A DNA stretch of 37,942 nt from DASPUH01 sp035622975 (GCA_035622975.1 DASPUH010000088.1:1-37942), one strand, 5' to 3'. Counted from the first letter of the stretch, positions 7,410 through 15,684 are shown. The notes: generated by a model not told the origin, from the letters alone. Numbers and translations: made by a program.

Positions 7410-10106
7410 TCAGTTCGTCCGGGGCACCGCCTGCAGGGCGTATCGGACGGCCTCGTCCAGGCTCATCGCCCGGCCCTCCGCGAGGAGACGGTCGGCATCC
7501 TCCGCCCGAAGCGTCTCGCGGTAGCGCTCACGCCGCATGACCAGTTCGGTCGCTGCGGCCAGGCCTGTACCGGTCGCATCCTCCAAAGCCCGGCCGGCCC
7601 CGATGAGGCGCAGGCTGCGCTCGAGGTCGCCGGTCGCCGCGGCGTAGTCGGCGAAGTCATCCAGCACCAGCACCAGCCCGGTCGTCTCGCCGGCCGCCTG
7701 CATGTTGACCAGGGCGCCGCGGATATGCTCGAGCGCCGGGTCGAGCAGGCCGAGGCGGATCTCCGTGGTGCCCAGCATGTGGAGCACCCAGCCGTGCATG
7801 AAATCGTCGTCTCCGGTGCTCAGGGCCTCTTCGGCTGCCCTGAAGGTGTCGAGCGCCAACGGCCACTCGGCGCTGAAGTACTGCGCCGTCCCCAGGCCCC
7901 ACATGGCGCGTGCCGCGCCCAGCTGGTCGCCGGTCTCGCCATAGAGCCGGATGGCCTCGGAGAGCATGGCCATGCTCTGCTCCACGATGTCCTTGGAGTT
8001 GACCTCCAGCACGTTGCGCACCATGGCCGCGTTGTAGAGCGAGTCGGCGATGAGGTGCGGGTCGCCGATCTCGCGGGCGATCTCCAGGGCCTCGTCGTAG
8101 TAGCGGGCGCCAGCCTGCAGGTCGCCGTGCCAGTAGGCGATGCCGCCACCGGCCTCAAGGGCCCGGGCGCGCAGCTCCGTGCGGACTTCGTCGGTCGGGA
8201 TGGCCAGGACCGTCGCGGTCCGCTCCGCGCCTTCCTGCAGGTGCGCCCGGCTCTGCCAGAAGCGCCACAGGGCGTAGACCAAGCGCATCCCCAGGTGCGC
8301 ATCACCGGTCTCCACGGCGAACGTGATGGCGGCGCGCAGGTTGTCGTGATCGTCCTGGACCCGATCCAGCCAGGCCGTCCGATCCCTGGCCGTGAGGTGC
8401 GGCATCGCTGTCGCGGCGAAGTCGGCGAAGTACTCGGCGTGCCGGCGCCGGACCGCCGAGGCCAGCCCGTCCGCCTCCAGGCGCTCCAGGGCGAAGGAGC
8501 GGATGGTCTCCAGCATGACGAAGCGTGGGTGGGTGTGCTGCGCGTCCTGGCGCAGGAGGCTCTGGTCGACCAGGCTGGACAGGCCGTCGAGCACGTCGAG
8601 TGAGGCACCTCCCGCGGCCCCTGGGCCGCAGACCGCCTCGGCGGCCTCCAGCTCGAAGCCGCCCACGAACACGGCGATCGTGGCGAAGAGGCGTTGGATG
8701 GCGGGGTCCAGGAGGTCATAGCTCCAGGCGATCGCGCCGCGCAACGTCTGCTGGCGCGCCGGGAGGTCCCGGGCGCCGCCACCGAGCAGGTCGAGTCGGC
8801 CGGCCAGCCGCTCCAGGATGCCCTCAGGCGTCAGGACCTTGATGCGGGCGGCGGCCAGCTCGATGGCCAGCGGCAGGCCGTCCAGGGCGGCCACGAGTCG
8901 GGCCACCGCCGGGGCGTTCGCCTCGGTCAGGCGGAAGTCGGGCCGGGCCGTCCTGGCCCGTTCCATGAAGAGGGCCACGCCTTCGACCTGGGCCAGGGCT
9001 TCCAGGGGTGGCAGGTGGGCCGGGTCGGGCACGCTCAGGGTCGGCACCGGGAACTCCTGCTCGCCGTAGACGCGCAGCGCAGCGCGCGAGGTCACGATGC
9101 ACGTCAGCCCCGGGGCGGCCCGCAGGAGGTCCCCCAGGAATGGCGCCGCCCCGGTGACCTGCTCCATGTTGTCGAGCACGAGAAGGACCGTCCGGCTGCG
9201 CAGGTGGTCGCGCAGGCGATCCTCCACCGACGAGCCGCTGACGTCCTGCACGCCCATGGCCATGGCGACCGTGGACGGCACGAGGGCGGCATCGCTGATC
9301 GGCTCGAGGGCCACGAAGTACAGGCCGTCGGGGAAACGCTCGGCCACGTCCGCGGCCAGCTGCAGCGACAGGCGGGTCTTGCCCGTGCCGCCCGGCCCGG
9401 TGAGGGTCAGCAGGCGCGTGCGCTCGAGCAGCCGGTGGGCCTCCGCCAGTACCGCCTCGCGCCCGATGAAGTCGGTCAGCATGACCGGCAGGTTGTTGGG
9501 CGTCGCGTCGAGGGTGCGCAGCGGCGGGAACTCGTGGGGCACGCCGCTGATCACGAGCTGGCTGATGCGCTCCGGCCGCGAGAGGTCCTTCAGGCGGTGC
9601 TCGCCCAGGTCGCGCAGCGTCGTGCCGCCGGGCAGCGCCCCCGAAACCAGCGCCCGGGTCGTGTCGGAGAGGACGACCTGCCCGCCATGGGCGGCACTGG
9701 CGACGCGCGCGGCACGGTGGACATCCAGGCCCACGTAGTCGGCGTCAGGGGCGATCACACCCTCGCCGGTGTGGAGGCCCATGCGCACGCGCACGGCGGC
9801 GTCCGGCGGCCAGTCGTGGGCGTAGAGCGCCCGCTGCATGGCCGCGGCCGCGGCGACGGCCGTCTCGGCGCTGGTGAAGACGGCGAAGAACGAGTCGCCT
9901 TCGGTCTTGACCTCCACGCCCGTGGCCGAGGCGAGAGCGGCCCGGATGATGGCCTGGTGGGCCTCCAGCAGGTCGGTCCAGGCGGCCGTGCCCAGGCGCT
10001 CCACCAGCTTGGTCGAGCCCTCGATGTCGGTGAAGAGGAACGTGACGGTGCCGGTCGGGAGCGTCGCGCCCGCGGCCGGGGCGCCGCGCCCGGTTGGGGT
10101 CTGCAC
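7410..10106 (-). CDS. Class III nucleotide cyclase - STAND ATPase - TPR protein
   Basis: The 898-aa protein has three parts. Residues 18-190 are a class III cyclase domain: FTDIEGST (metal Asp27), KTEGDSFFAVF (Lys67, metal Asp71) and GLDVHRAARV, where His stands for the usual transition-state Asn but the Arg is kept. Residues about 205-560 are an NB-ARC/AAA-type (STAND) ATPase: Walker A GPGGTGKT (237-244), Walker B LLVLDNME (Asp312) and a downstream GLPLAIELAAARI. The rest is a TPR-like helical repeat. No LuxR-type HTH closes the protein. This architecture is known in Mycobacteria and Chloroflexota, usually without a defined signal. The start is GTG 10106; the longer frame to 10289 would run into the CPBP gene. 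Its stop lies 1 nt from that of the convergent GMC gene. Confidence 0.88.
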   Translation of the reverse strand: MQTPTGRGAPAAGATLPTGTVTFLFTDIEGSTKLVERLGTAAWTDLLEAHQAIIRAALASATGVEVKTEGDSFFAVFTSAETAVAAAAAMQRALYAHDWPPDAAVRVRMGLHTGEGVIAPDADYVGLDVHRAARVASAAHGGQVVLSDTTRALVSGALPGGTTLRDLGEHRLKDLSRPERISQLVISGVPHEFPPLRTLDATPNNLPVMLTDFIGREAVLAEAHRLLERTRLLTLTGPGGTGKTRLSLQLAADVAERFPDGLYFVALEPISDAALVPSTVAMAMGVQDVSGSSVEDRLRDHLRSRTVLLVLDNMEQVTGAAPFLGDLLRAAPGLTCIVTSRAALRVYGEQEFPVPTLSVPDPAHLPPLEALAQVEGVALFMERARTARPDFRLTEANAPAVARLVAALDGLPLAIELAAARIKVLTPEGILERLAGRLDLLGGGARDLPARQQTLRGAIAWSYDLLDPAIQRLFATIAVFVGGFELEAAEAVCGPGAAGGASLDVLDGLSSLVDQSLLRQDAQHTHPRFVMLETIRSFALERLEADGLASAVRRRHAEYFADFAATAMPHLTARDRTAWLDRVQDDHDNLRAAITFAVETGDAHLGMRLVYALWRFWQSRAHLQEGAERTATVLAIPTDEVRTELRARALEAGGGIAYWHGDLQAGARYYDEALEIAREIGDPHLIADSLYNAAMVRNVLEVNSKDIVEQSMAMLSEAIRLYGETGDQLGAARAMWGLGTAQYFSAEWPLALDTFRAAEEALSTGDDDFMHGWVLHMLGTTEIRLGLLDPALEHIRGALVNMQAAGETTGLVLVLDDFADYAAATGDLERSLRLIGAGRALEDATGTGLAAATELVMRRERYRETLRAEDADRLLAEGRAMSLDEAVRYALQAVPRTN

Positions 10107-10112
10107 GGTCGG

Positions 10113-10142
10113 ATGGTGGGGCCCGCGCAGGGCGCCCGTCAA
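10113..10142 (-). promoter_or_regulatory. Promoter of the cyclase-STAND gene, inside the end of the CPBP gene
   Basis: On the minus strand TTGACG (10142-10137) is followed after 18 nt by CACCAT (10118-10113), then 6 nt, then the GTG start at 10106. The TGA stop of the CPBP gene lies inside the -35 hexamer. The geometry predicts a transcript beginning at or near the start codon, so the cyclase gene can be expressed apart from the upstream pair. Confidence 0.6.
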
Positions 10143-10807
10143 TCCGGCGGCGGCGCCCCGCGCCTCGTCGGACCAAGGGCCTGCTGCGTGGGTCCGGTCG
10201 GCTGGAGCAGGAAGATCCAGATGTCCCACGTCACGTGGCTCACGAGCAACGCCCCGAGCGGCATGCCGGCCGCGTACAGGGCGCACCACTCGGCGCCGGC
10301 CACGGTCGCCGCGCCGAACAGCGTGAAGTTGCCGGTCACGAGGTGGACGCCCCCGTAGGCCAGGGCGGCGGTCGCGGCACCCGGCCAGCGACCCAGGCGG
10401 GCCATCAGGGCATCCTGCACGAAGCCTCGCCAGAAGACCTCCTCTGCGGGCCCGATGACGGCGGCGAGGCGGGCCGCGATCTCGGTGGCCGGCCGCAGGC
10501 CGCGCAACTCGTAGATCTCGGCGATGTCGCGCTCCCCGGAGGGCACGAAGCGGCGGGCGAACCGGTCGCCCACGACGAACGTGCCGTAGAGGCTCCCCGC
10601 CGCAGCGAGCCCCAGGACGGCCTCGCGCGGTCCCAGGCGGATCCGCCGGGGCAGGTCCGGTCGGGCCGCCAGGGCGTACGTGCCCAGGCCAAGGCCGGTC
10701 AGGGTCATGCGCGACCAGAAGCGCTGCCGCGGGCCGCGGAACGTCGCCGCGAAGGCGGCCTGGGCGAGTCCCAGGGCCAGGGCCAGGCGCGGACCGGAGA
10801 CCGCCAC
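10139..10807 (-). CDS. CPBP-family intramembrane metalloprotease
   Basis: This 222-aa membrane protein carries the three motifs of the CPBP (CAAX protease and bacteriocin-processing, Rce1-like) family. They are EEVFWRGF (form E-E-x-x-x-R), LAYGGVHLVTGN (conserved His) and SHVTWD (H-x-x-x-D/N). Several hydrophobic helices surround them. Members cleave substrates inside the membrane; functions range from prenyl-protein processing to bacteriocin self-immunity, and the substrate is unknown here. The start is the GTG at 10807, only 5 nt after the stop of the LLM-UbiA fusion gene, so translation is probably coupled. The association of a prenyltransferase with a CAAX-protease relative is suggestive but unproven. 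Confidence 0.85.
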   Translation of the reverse strand: MAVSGPRLALALGLAQAAFAATFRGPRQRFWSRMTLTGLGLGTYALAARPDLPRRIRLGPREAVLGLAAAGSLYGTFVVGDRFARRFVPSGERDIAEIYELRGLRPATEIAARLAAVIGPAEEVFWRGFVQDALMARLGRWPGAATAALAYGGVHLVTGNFTLFGAATVAGAEWCALYAAGMPLGALLVSHVTWDIWIFLLQPTGPTQQALGPTRRGAPPPD

Positions 10808-10812
10808 CCCCG

Positions 10813-12816
10813 CTACAGCCGCCAGCCGGCGAGCAGGATGCCGGCCACGAGCAGCAGCCCGAAGGCGAAGTGCAGGCGTGCCGTTTCCAGGTCGATCATG
10901 GCGATGGCCCGCACCTGCCCGGCCGCCCCCAGGTCGGCGTCGTGCAGGACCTGCGCCAGGAACGGCAGCGCCAGCACGGCCAGCATCGTCGTGGCCGGCA
11001 ACCAGCCCACAGCGACACCCACGCCGAGCGTGACGTAGGCCCCCAGGATCAGGCTCATGTAGCCCAGGTAGGCCGCGTGCTTGCCGAACCGCGACGAGAG
11101 CGTGACGATGCCTGCCCGGGCGTCCTCGCTGATGTCCCGCCACTCGTTGCCGTGCACGATGGCGGTGACGAGCAGGCCGACGGGCACCGACAGCGCCAGC
11201 GCGGTCAGGCTCCACGTGCCGGTCACGGCGAAGTAGGCGCCCTCCAGCATCAACGGCCCGAACATGGCGAAGACGAGAGGCACGCCCAGGGCGCGGTACT
11301 TGAAGGCGAACGGCGGGGCCGTGTAGAAGTAGCCGCTGGCCAGGCCCAACAGGCCGAGCGCCACGATGGGCCATCCGCGCACGGCGACGAGCACCACGCC
11401 GATGACGATGGCGACGGCGAAGGCGCCGAAGGCCAGCCACAGCGCACCCCGCTCGGTGAGGCGCCCCTTGAGCACCGCGTGGCTGGCCCGCGGCGAGGTG
11501 ATCGTGTCGATGCCCTTGCGGACGTCGTACACCTCGTTGACGACGTTGGTCCCGGAATGCAGCAGCACGCCGCCGGCCAGAGCCAGCAGGAAGAGTGGCC
11601 AGTCGAAGCGGCCGTCAGTGGCGGCCAGGGCCCCGCCCGCGGCGATGGGCACGATCGTGGCCGTGAAGGCGAACGGCCGCAGGATCTCCCAGGTCGCGCC
11701 CACGGCGCGCCTGGCCCGGCCGAGCGGGCCCAGGTCGCGGTCGGTGGCCAGCGACGTGGCTACACGGCGGGCCCCGGCCAGAGCACGCCCGGTGCCGTAC
11801 AGGGTGGCCGCGTCCAGGATCGCCTCCACCTGGTCGGTGTCCTGGACGACCGGCTGGAGCAGGGGCAGGTCCAGGCCCGCCTCGTCATGGAAGCGCTGCG
11901 CACCGGCCGCCACGTCCTCGCGGGTGCCGCAGAGCATGAAGGCGTCGAGCAGATCGTCCGGGATCAGCTTGCCGGCCTCGTGGAACTCTTCGGCTCGCCA
12001 CGCCGCGGCGATGCGGTCCCGCAGCTCCAGCTCGAAGCCAGCGCGGCGGAGGGAGACGTCCCCCAGGATCGACATCATGTAGATGACGAACGGTTCGCGC
12101 TTGGCCCGGTTGAGTGCCTCCCGGCGGGTGTCGTCGACAAGCGTCAGGAGGTACCCGGCCCGCTCGATCGCTGCCGGGTCCCGGCCCGCCTCCACGGCGG
12201 CGGCCGACAGGCGCTCCAGGATGCCCTTGAGGGAGCGGATCGACTCGGCGGGCCGGGCCAGGTAGCCGTCCGCCTTCTGTCCTGCCAGGGCCACGAACTC
12301 ACGCCGGTACGCCGCGATGAACAGGGGGATGCGATGCGGCGGGGCGAACATCGGCTGGATGGGCGGGAGGCCCGGCGTGGCCGACGGCAGCCGCTCGCCG
12401 GCCCACAGCAGGCGCATCTGGTCCATGGCCCGGCTGACGCCCTCGAGCGCGGCCTCCGGCGTGTAGGGCAGGCCCATCTGCTTGAGGCGGAGCGGGAGTC
12501 CCGTGCCCAGGCCCATGACGATGCGACCGGGCGCCATCTCGTCGAGCGCCGAACCCGTCATCGCCAACGCCACGGGATGGCGGGTATTGGGGTTGACCGC
12601 GCCCAGCGCCAGACGGAAATCGTCGCCGGCGCCGGGTTCGCCGAGGCGGGCGGCGACGGCGCTGCCGTAGCTCACGGCGTCCCGCTCGAAGTACGAGTCA
12701 TGGATCCACAAGGAGTCCAGGCCGCGCTCCCGGGCCTCCAGGGCCCAGGTGACCACGTCGGCGATCTCGCCCCGGGCGGCCACCCCCAGCCCGACGCGCC
12801 GGGCGAAGCGTTCCAT
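10813..12816 (-). CDS. Fusion of LLM-class (F420/FMN) oxidoreductase with UbiA/MenA-type prenyltransferase
   Basis: The 667-aa frame is uninterrupted. Residues 1-345 are a luciferase-like TIM barrel of the F420-dependent methylene-H4MPT-reductase type: start RVGLGVAARGEI, then LDSLWIHDSYFERDA, LALGAVNPNTRHP and GRIVMGLGTGL. Residues 345-375 form a linker. Residues 376-667 are an integral-membrane prenyltransferase: first Asp motif NVVNEVYDVRKGIDT (Asn424, Asn427, Asp431), second motif NEWRDISEDARAGIVTL, and about eight membrane helices. MenA-like enzymes attach a polyprenyl chain to an aromatic acceptor on the cytoplasmic face. The fusion implies that the soluble domain reduces or oxidises the acceptor, product or a quinone precursor; that is inference. 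The start is ATG 12816 with GAAGGGA upstream. Confidence 0.87.
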   Translation of the reverse strand: MERFARRVGLGVAARGEIADVVTWALEARERGLDSLWIHDSYFERDAVSYGSAVAARLGEPGAGDDFRLALGAVNPNTRHPVALAMTGSALDEMAPGRIVMGLGTGLPLRLKQMGLPYTPEAALEGVSRAMDQMRLLWAGERLPSATPGLPPIQPMFAPPHRIPLFIAAYRREFVALAGQKADGYLARPAESIRSLKGILERLSAAAVEAGRDPAAIERAGYLLTLVDDTRREALNRAKREPFVIYMMSILGDVSLRRAGFELELRDRIAAAWRAEEFHEAGKLIPDDLLDAFMLCGTREDVAAGAQRFHDEAGLDLPLLQPVVQDTDQVEAILDAATLYGTGRALAGARRVATSLATDRDLGPLGRARRAVGATWEILRPFAFTATIVPIAAGGALAATDGRFDWPLFLLALAGGVLLHSGTNVVNEVYDVRKGIDTITSPRASHAVLKGRLTERGALWLAFGAFAVAIVIGVVLVAVRGWPIVALGLLGLASGYFYTAPPFAFKYRALGVPLVFAMFGPLMLEGAYFAVTGTWSLTALALSVPVGLLVTAIVHGNEWRDISEDARAGIVTLSSRFGKHAAYLGYMSLILGAYVTLGVGVAVGWLPATTMLAVLALPFLAQVLHDADLGAAGQVRAIAMIDLETARLHFAFGLLLVAGILLAGWRL

Positions 12817-12931
12817 CGTTCTCGTTCCCTTCTCGGATCGCCTGCTGCGATCTTCCCTACGCGCAGCTGCCGCGAGCGGATGGTCCCCTCCATCGGTCCA
12901 CGTCGCGACCGCTGCTTGCTAACGGATGGTA
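12817..12931 (-). promoter_or_regulatory. Promoter and long 5' leader of the LLM-UbiA gene
   Basis: TACCAT (minus strand, 12931-12926) is a good -10 hexamer. It predicts a leader of about 100 nt, unlike the leaderless genes around it. The leader contains GATCGC-agcag-GCGATC, a 6-bp hairpin close to the start codon, and a second GC-rich self-complementary stretch (CGCGGCAGCTGCGCG). No known riboswitch class is recognised. A -35 element is not evident. Confidence 0.4.
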
Positions 12932-13046
12932 GCACATAAATCGGGCGCGGCCGATGCCGCGCCCCGCAGGCGGCGCCGCACGGTGGCGCGACGTACGTGG
13001 TGACCAGGCGCACCATGGTGCTTGACGTCGGTGGTAGGGTCCGCGC

Positions 13047-13505
13047 GTGACTCGACCCGTCGCCGGGGAGTCCACGACACGCTCCCACGAGACGCTGCTC
13101 CTCGCCCTTGGCGCGCTGTTGCTGGCGCGCGGGGTGCTGGGCCTGCTCGACATGTGGACCCTGGCTCGCTCCGGCATCCGCTTCGTCCCGGTCGGCGCCG
13201 GTGCGACCGTGGGTGGCTCGCCCGTGTGGGCGGGCCTGTGGGCGGCCGTGTGCCTGGCCGCGGCGGCGCTCCTGGTGCGGCGCCAGGCGATCGGCTGGGT
13301 CCTCGCGGCGGGTGCCTGCGCGGCCTACCTCGTGATGGGCCTGGGCGATGCTGCGCTGTTCGACTCGGTGGCGACCATCCCGGCGGGGGCATGGGTGCTC
13401 TTCGTCATCGACGTGGCCGGACCGGCACTTGCGCTGGCTCTCCTGATCTCGATCCGTCCCTGGTTCCTGGCCACGGCGCGGCGCCCGGGTCGCCTGCGCA
13501 CCTGA
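13047..13505 (+). CDS. Small four-helix membrane protein, unknown function
   Basis: The 152-aa protein contains four hydrophobic stretches of helix length: LLLALGALLLARGVLGLLDM, VWAGLWAAVCLAAAALLV, AIGWVLAAGACAAYLVMGLG, and the last one covering AGAWVLFVIDVAGPALALAL. A basic C-terminus follows (RPWFLATARRPGRLR). No family motif is recognised. The start is the GTG at 13047, which sits exactly 6 nt after TAGGGT (13035-13040), so it is probably the first codon of a leaderless mRNA. It is divergent from the LLM-UbiA gene. The next gene starts 44 nt downstream with its own GGGAGG site. Confidence 0.72.
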   Translation: MTRPVAGESTTRSHETLLLALGALLLARGVLGLLDMWTLARSGIRFVPVGAGATVGGSPVWAGLWAAVCLAAAALLVRRQAIGWVLAAGACAAYLVMGLGDAALFDSVATIPAGAWVLFVIDVAGPALALALLISIRPWFLATARRPGRLRT

Positions 13506-13549
13506 CCGTCCCACAGTCGGCCGACCGTCCCCCCTGGGAGGGCCCGCCC

Positions 13550-13936
13550 ATGCGGGCCATCCTGGAGCGCTACGAGTCGCGCCTGGGGCCGCCGGTCGAT
13601 ACGCGCGTGATCGGCCTGGGGGTCGCCACGGTCGATGCCGATCGGGCGGCCGCCGAGCTGCCTGACCTGGTCTTCCGGCCGGCACCCGACGATGCGCTGC
13701 TCGGGGCACAGGTGCTCGCCGCGACCCTCCCGTCGGGGCGGACGCTGCGGCTGCTGGAGCCGACCCGCGAGGGTCGTCTGACCGGGTTCCTGGCGCGCCA
13801 TGGCGAGGCGCTGGCGGTCCTCTTCGTCAGCGACGCCACGGGGGGTGAAACCCGGCTCATCGCCGGCGCGGCCGGTGAGCCCGTGGTGGTGCTCGTTGAC
13901 TCGCCCGCGGCCCCGGCCGGTACCATGCCTCCATGA
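13550..13936 (+). CDS. VOC (glyoxalase/epimerase)-fold-like protein
   Basis: The 128-aa protein has a beta-alpha-beta-beta-beta pattern. After RVIGLGVATVDADRA comes TLRLLEPTREGRLTGFLARH and then GEALAVLFV. The second part resembles the 'E-L-L-E-P ... F-L-x-x-x-G-E-G-L-H-H-V' stretch of methylmalonyl-CoA epimerase and other VOC proteins. The first metal-ligand His expected in the opening strand is absent, and only the Glu in LLEP is kept, so metal catalysis is doubtful. The start is ATG 13550 with GGGAGG 8 nt upstream. The longer frame back to 13022 overlaps the previous gene and is rejected. Its stop overlaps the start of the GNAT gene (ATGA). Confidence 0.6.
   Translation: MRAILERYESRLGPPVDTRVIGLGVATVDADRAAAELPDLVFRPAPDDALLGAQVLAATLPSGRTLRLLEPTREGRLTGFLARHGEALAVLFVSDATGGETRLIAGAAGEPVVVLVDSPAAPAGTMPP
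13896..13926 (+). promoter_or_regulatory. Internal leaderless promoter of the GNAT gene
   Basis: TTGACT (13896-13901), a 19-nt spacer and TACCAT (13921-13926) are followed by 6 nt and then the ATG at 13933. This is the clearest -35/-10 pair in the window. It lies within the end of the upstream VOC-like gene. Confidence 0.7.
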
Positions 13937-14376
13937 CCCGGACCGACACCCAGCTGCGCGTGCGCCCCGCCACGCCGGCCGACGCCGAGACGATCGCCGC
14001 CCTCTTCACCGAGGAGGGTTACCCGGCCGGCCCCAGCGACGTCATCGAGCGCCTCGAGCGCTTCGACTCGCCCTACTCCGCCGTGCGGGTCGCCGTCATC
14101 GGCCCGGACATCGTGGGCTTCGTGGCGGTGCACGTCCTGCCGCGCTTCGAACACAGCGACCGCATCGCGCGCGTCCTGGCCCTCGTCGTGGACGCTGGTG
14201 CCCGCGAACGTGGCGTGGGCCACGCCCTGATGACCGAGGCCGAGCAGGTCGCACGCGAGACCGGCTGCGCCTTCATCGAGGTGACCGCGGGGCACCATCG
14301 TGCCGATGCGCTCCAGCTCTACGAGTCGCTGGGGTACGACCCGAACGTGGCCACCTACCTGCGCAAGCGGGTCTGA
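13933..14376 (+). CDS. GNAT-family N-acetyltransferase
   Basis: The 147-aa single-domain protein transfers an acetyl group from acetyl-CoA to an amine; the acceptor is unknown. The N-terminal strand is QLRVRPATPADAETIAALF. The acetyl-CoA pyrophosphate loop (motif A) is LALVVDAGARERGVGHALM. The usual C-terminal part follows: ARETGCAFIEVTAG, then HHRADALQLYESLGYD. Length and motif order are normal. The ATG overlaps the stop of the preceding gene by ATGA, and a TTGACT-N19-TACCAT promoter ends 6 nt before it, so it may be read from both an upstream and its own transcript. The polymerase gene follows after 12 nt. Confidence 0.87.
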   Translation: MTRTDTQLRVRPATPADAETIAALFTEEGYPAGPSDVIERLERFDSPYSAVRVAVIGPDIVGFVAVHVLPRFEHSDRIARVLALVVDAGARERGVGHALMTEAEQVARETGCAFIEVTAGHHRADALQLYESLGYDPNVATYLRKRV

Positions 14377-14388
14377 CGCGGGGCGGCC

Positions 14389-15666
14389 ATGGCCTCCCAC
14401 AAGGAGCTGATCGCTGTCGCCGGGCGCGAGGTGACGATCAGTAACCCCGACAAGGTCTACTTCCCGGAGGCGGGGTACACGAAGCGCGACCTCGTCGCCT
14501 ACTACCTGGCCGTGGCCGACGGGGCGCTGCGGGGGGTGGCCGGGCGACCGATGGCGCTCAAACGGTTCGTCGAGGGCGCGGCCGGCGACTTCTTCTTCCA
14601 GAAGCGGGCGCCAACCTCGCGGCCGGAGTGGATCGAGACCGTCGAGCTGTCCTTCCCGTCGGGCCGGACGGCCGCCGAGGTCGTCGTGCGGGATGCGGCA
14701 CAGCTGCTGTGGGTGGTCAATCTGGGCTGCATCGACCTCAACCCCCACCCCGTCCGGGCGGAGGACCTGGACCACCCCGACGAGCTGCGGGTGGACCTGG
14801 ACCCCGTGCCCGGCGTGCCGTGGGAGAACATCCGGCGGGTCGCCCTCGTGACCCAGGAGGCGCTGGACGATCTGGGACTGGTCGGCTGGCCCAAGACGTC
14901 GGGCTCCCGGGGCATCCACATCAACGTGCGCATCCGGCCGGAATGGACGTTCCCAGAGGTGCGCCGGGCGGCGTTGGCGCTGGCCCGGGACGTGGAACGG
15001 CGCGTGCCCGCCCTCGCGACCAGCAAGTGGTGGAAGGAGGAGCGCCACGGCGTCTTCCTTGACTACAACCAGAACGCCAAGGACCGCACGGTCGCCTCGG
15101 CCTACTCGGTGCGCCCCACCCCCGACGCACGCGTTTCCGCGCCTCTGACCTGGGATGAGGTGCCGGTGGCTGAACTTGGCGACTTCACCTTGGCGACCGT
15201 GCCCGCGCGCTACGCCGCCATCGGCGACCCTGGGGCCGGCATCGACGACGCCGTCGGGTCGCTGGAGCCGCTACTGGAGCTGTCGGCCCGGCACGAGACC
15301 GAGGGGCTGGGCGACGCGCCGTGGCCACCCAACTACGCCCGCACGCTCGACGAGCCACCGCGCGTCCAGCCGTCGAAGCGGCGCATGTCCAGCAAGCCGC
15401 TCATCGAGATCGGCCGTGCCGCGAAGCAGCCCGAGGCGATGGAGGGGTTGAAACGCTGGAAGGCGCGCCACCCCGACGTCTGGCCGCTCCTGGAGCCGGC
15501 CGACGTCCTCGTCGACGCGATGCGCGGTCGCTACACGACCTGGACGCGCATCCGCCTCAACCTGGAGCACGTCCCGCCGGAACTCCGGCCGCCGCAGGAA
15601 GCCCTGGACCCCGACTACGACCCCTGGGCCGGCATGACGTGGCCGGCTCAGGCCCGCCCAGGCTGA
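14389..15666 (+). CDS. LigD-type polymerase/primase (PolDom), stand-alone
   Basis: The 425-aa protein is the polymerase domain of the non-homologous end-joining protein LigD, an archaeo-eukaryotic-primase fold that fills and extends broken ends, often with ribonucleotides. Family marks are REVTISNPDKVYFPEAGYTK, PMALKRFVEGAAGDFFFQKR, LLWVVNLGCIDLNPHPVRAE, the metal pair in LRVDLDP, KTSGSRGIHINVRI, and YNQNAKDRTVASAYSVRPTP. Neither ligase nor phosphoesterase domain is attached. The C-terminal extension after about residue 300 (PSKRRMSSKPLIEIGRAAKQ) is longer than in the Mycobacterium domain. A separate LigC-like ligase lies at 33875. No Ku gene is in the window. It starts 12 nt after the GNAT gene and continues into the SnoaL-like gene after 18 nt. 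Confidence 0.9.
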   Translation: MASHKELIAVAGREVTISNPDKVYFPEAGYTKRDLVAYYLAVADGALRGVAGRPMALKRFVEGAAGDFFFQKRAPTSRPEWIETVELSFPSGRTAAEVVVRDAAQLLWVVNLGCIDLNPHPVRAEDLDHPDELRVDLDPVPGVPWENIRRVALVTQEALDDLGLVGWPKTSGSRGIHINVRIRPEWTFPEVRRAALALARDVERRVPALATSKWWKEERHGVFLDYNQNAKDRTVASAYSVRPTPDARVSAPLTWDEVPVAELGDFTLATVPARYAAIGDPGAGIDDAVGSLEPLLELSARHETEGLGDAPWPPNYARTLDEPPRVQPSKRRMSSKPLIEIGRAAKQPEAMEGLKRWKARHPDVWPLLEPADVLVDAMRGRYTTWTRIRLNLEHVPPELRPPQEALDPDYDPWAGMTWPAQARPG

Positions 15667-15684
15667 GATCGCCGGAGAGCCGCC

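Noticed and set aside
10107..10289. Longer N-terminus of the cyclase-STAND protein
   Set aside because: It would overlap the CPBP gene and its promoter; the GTG at 10106 follows TTGACG-N18-CACCAT and directly precedes the cyclase domain.
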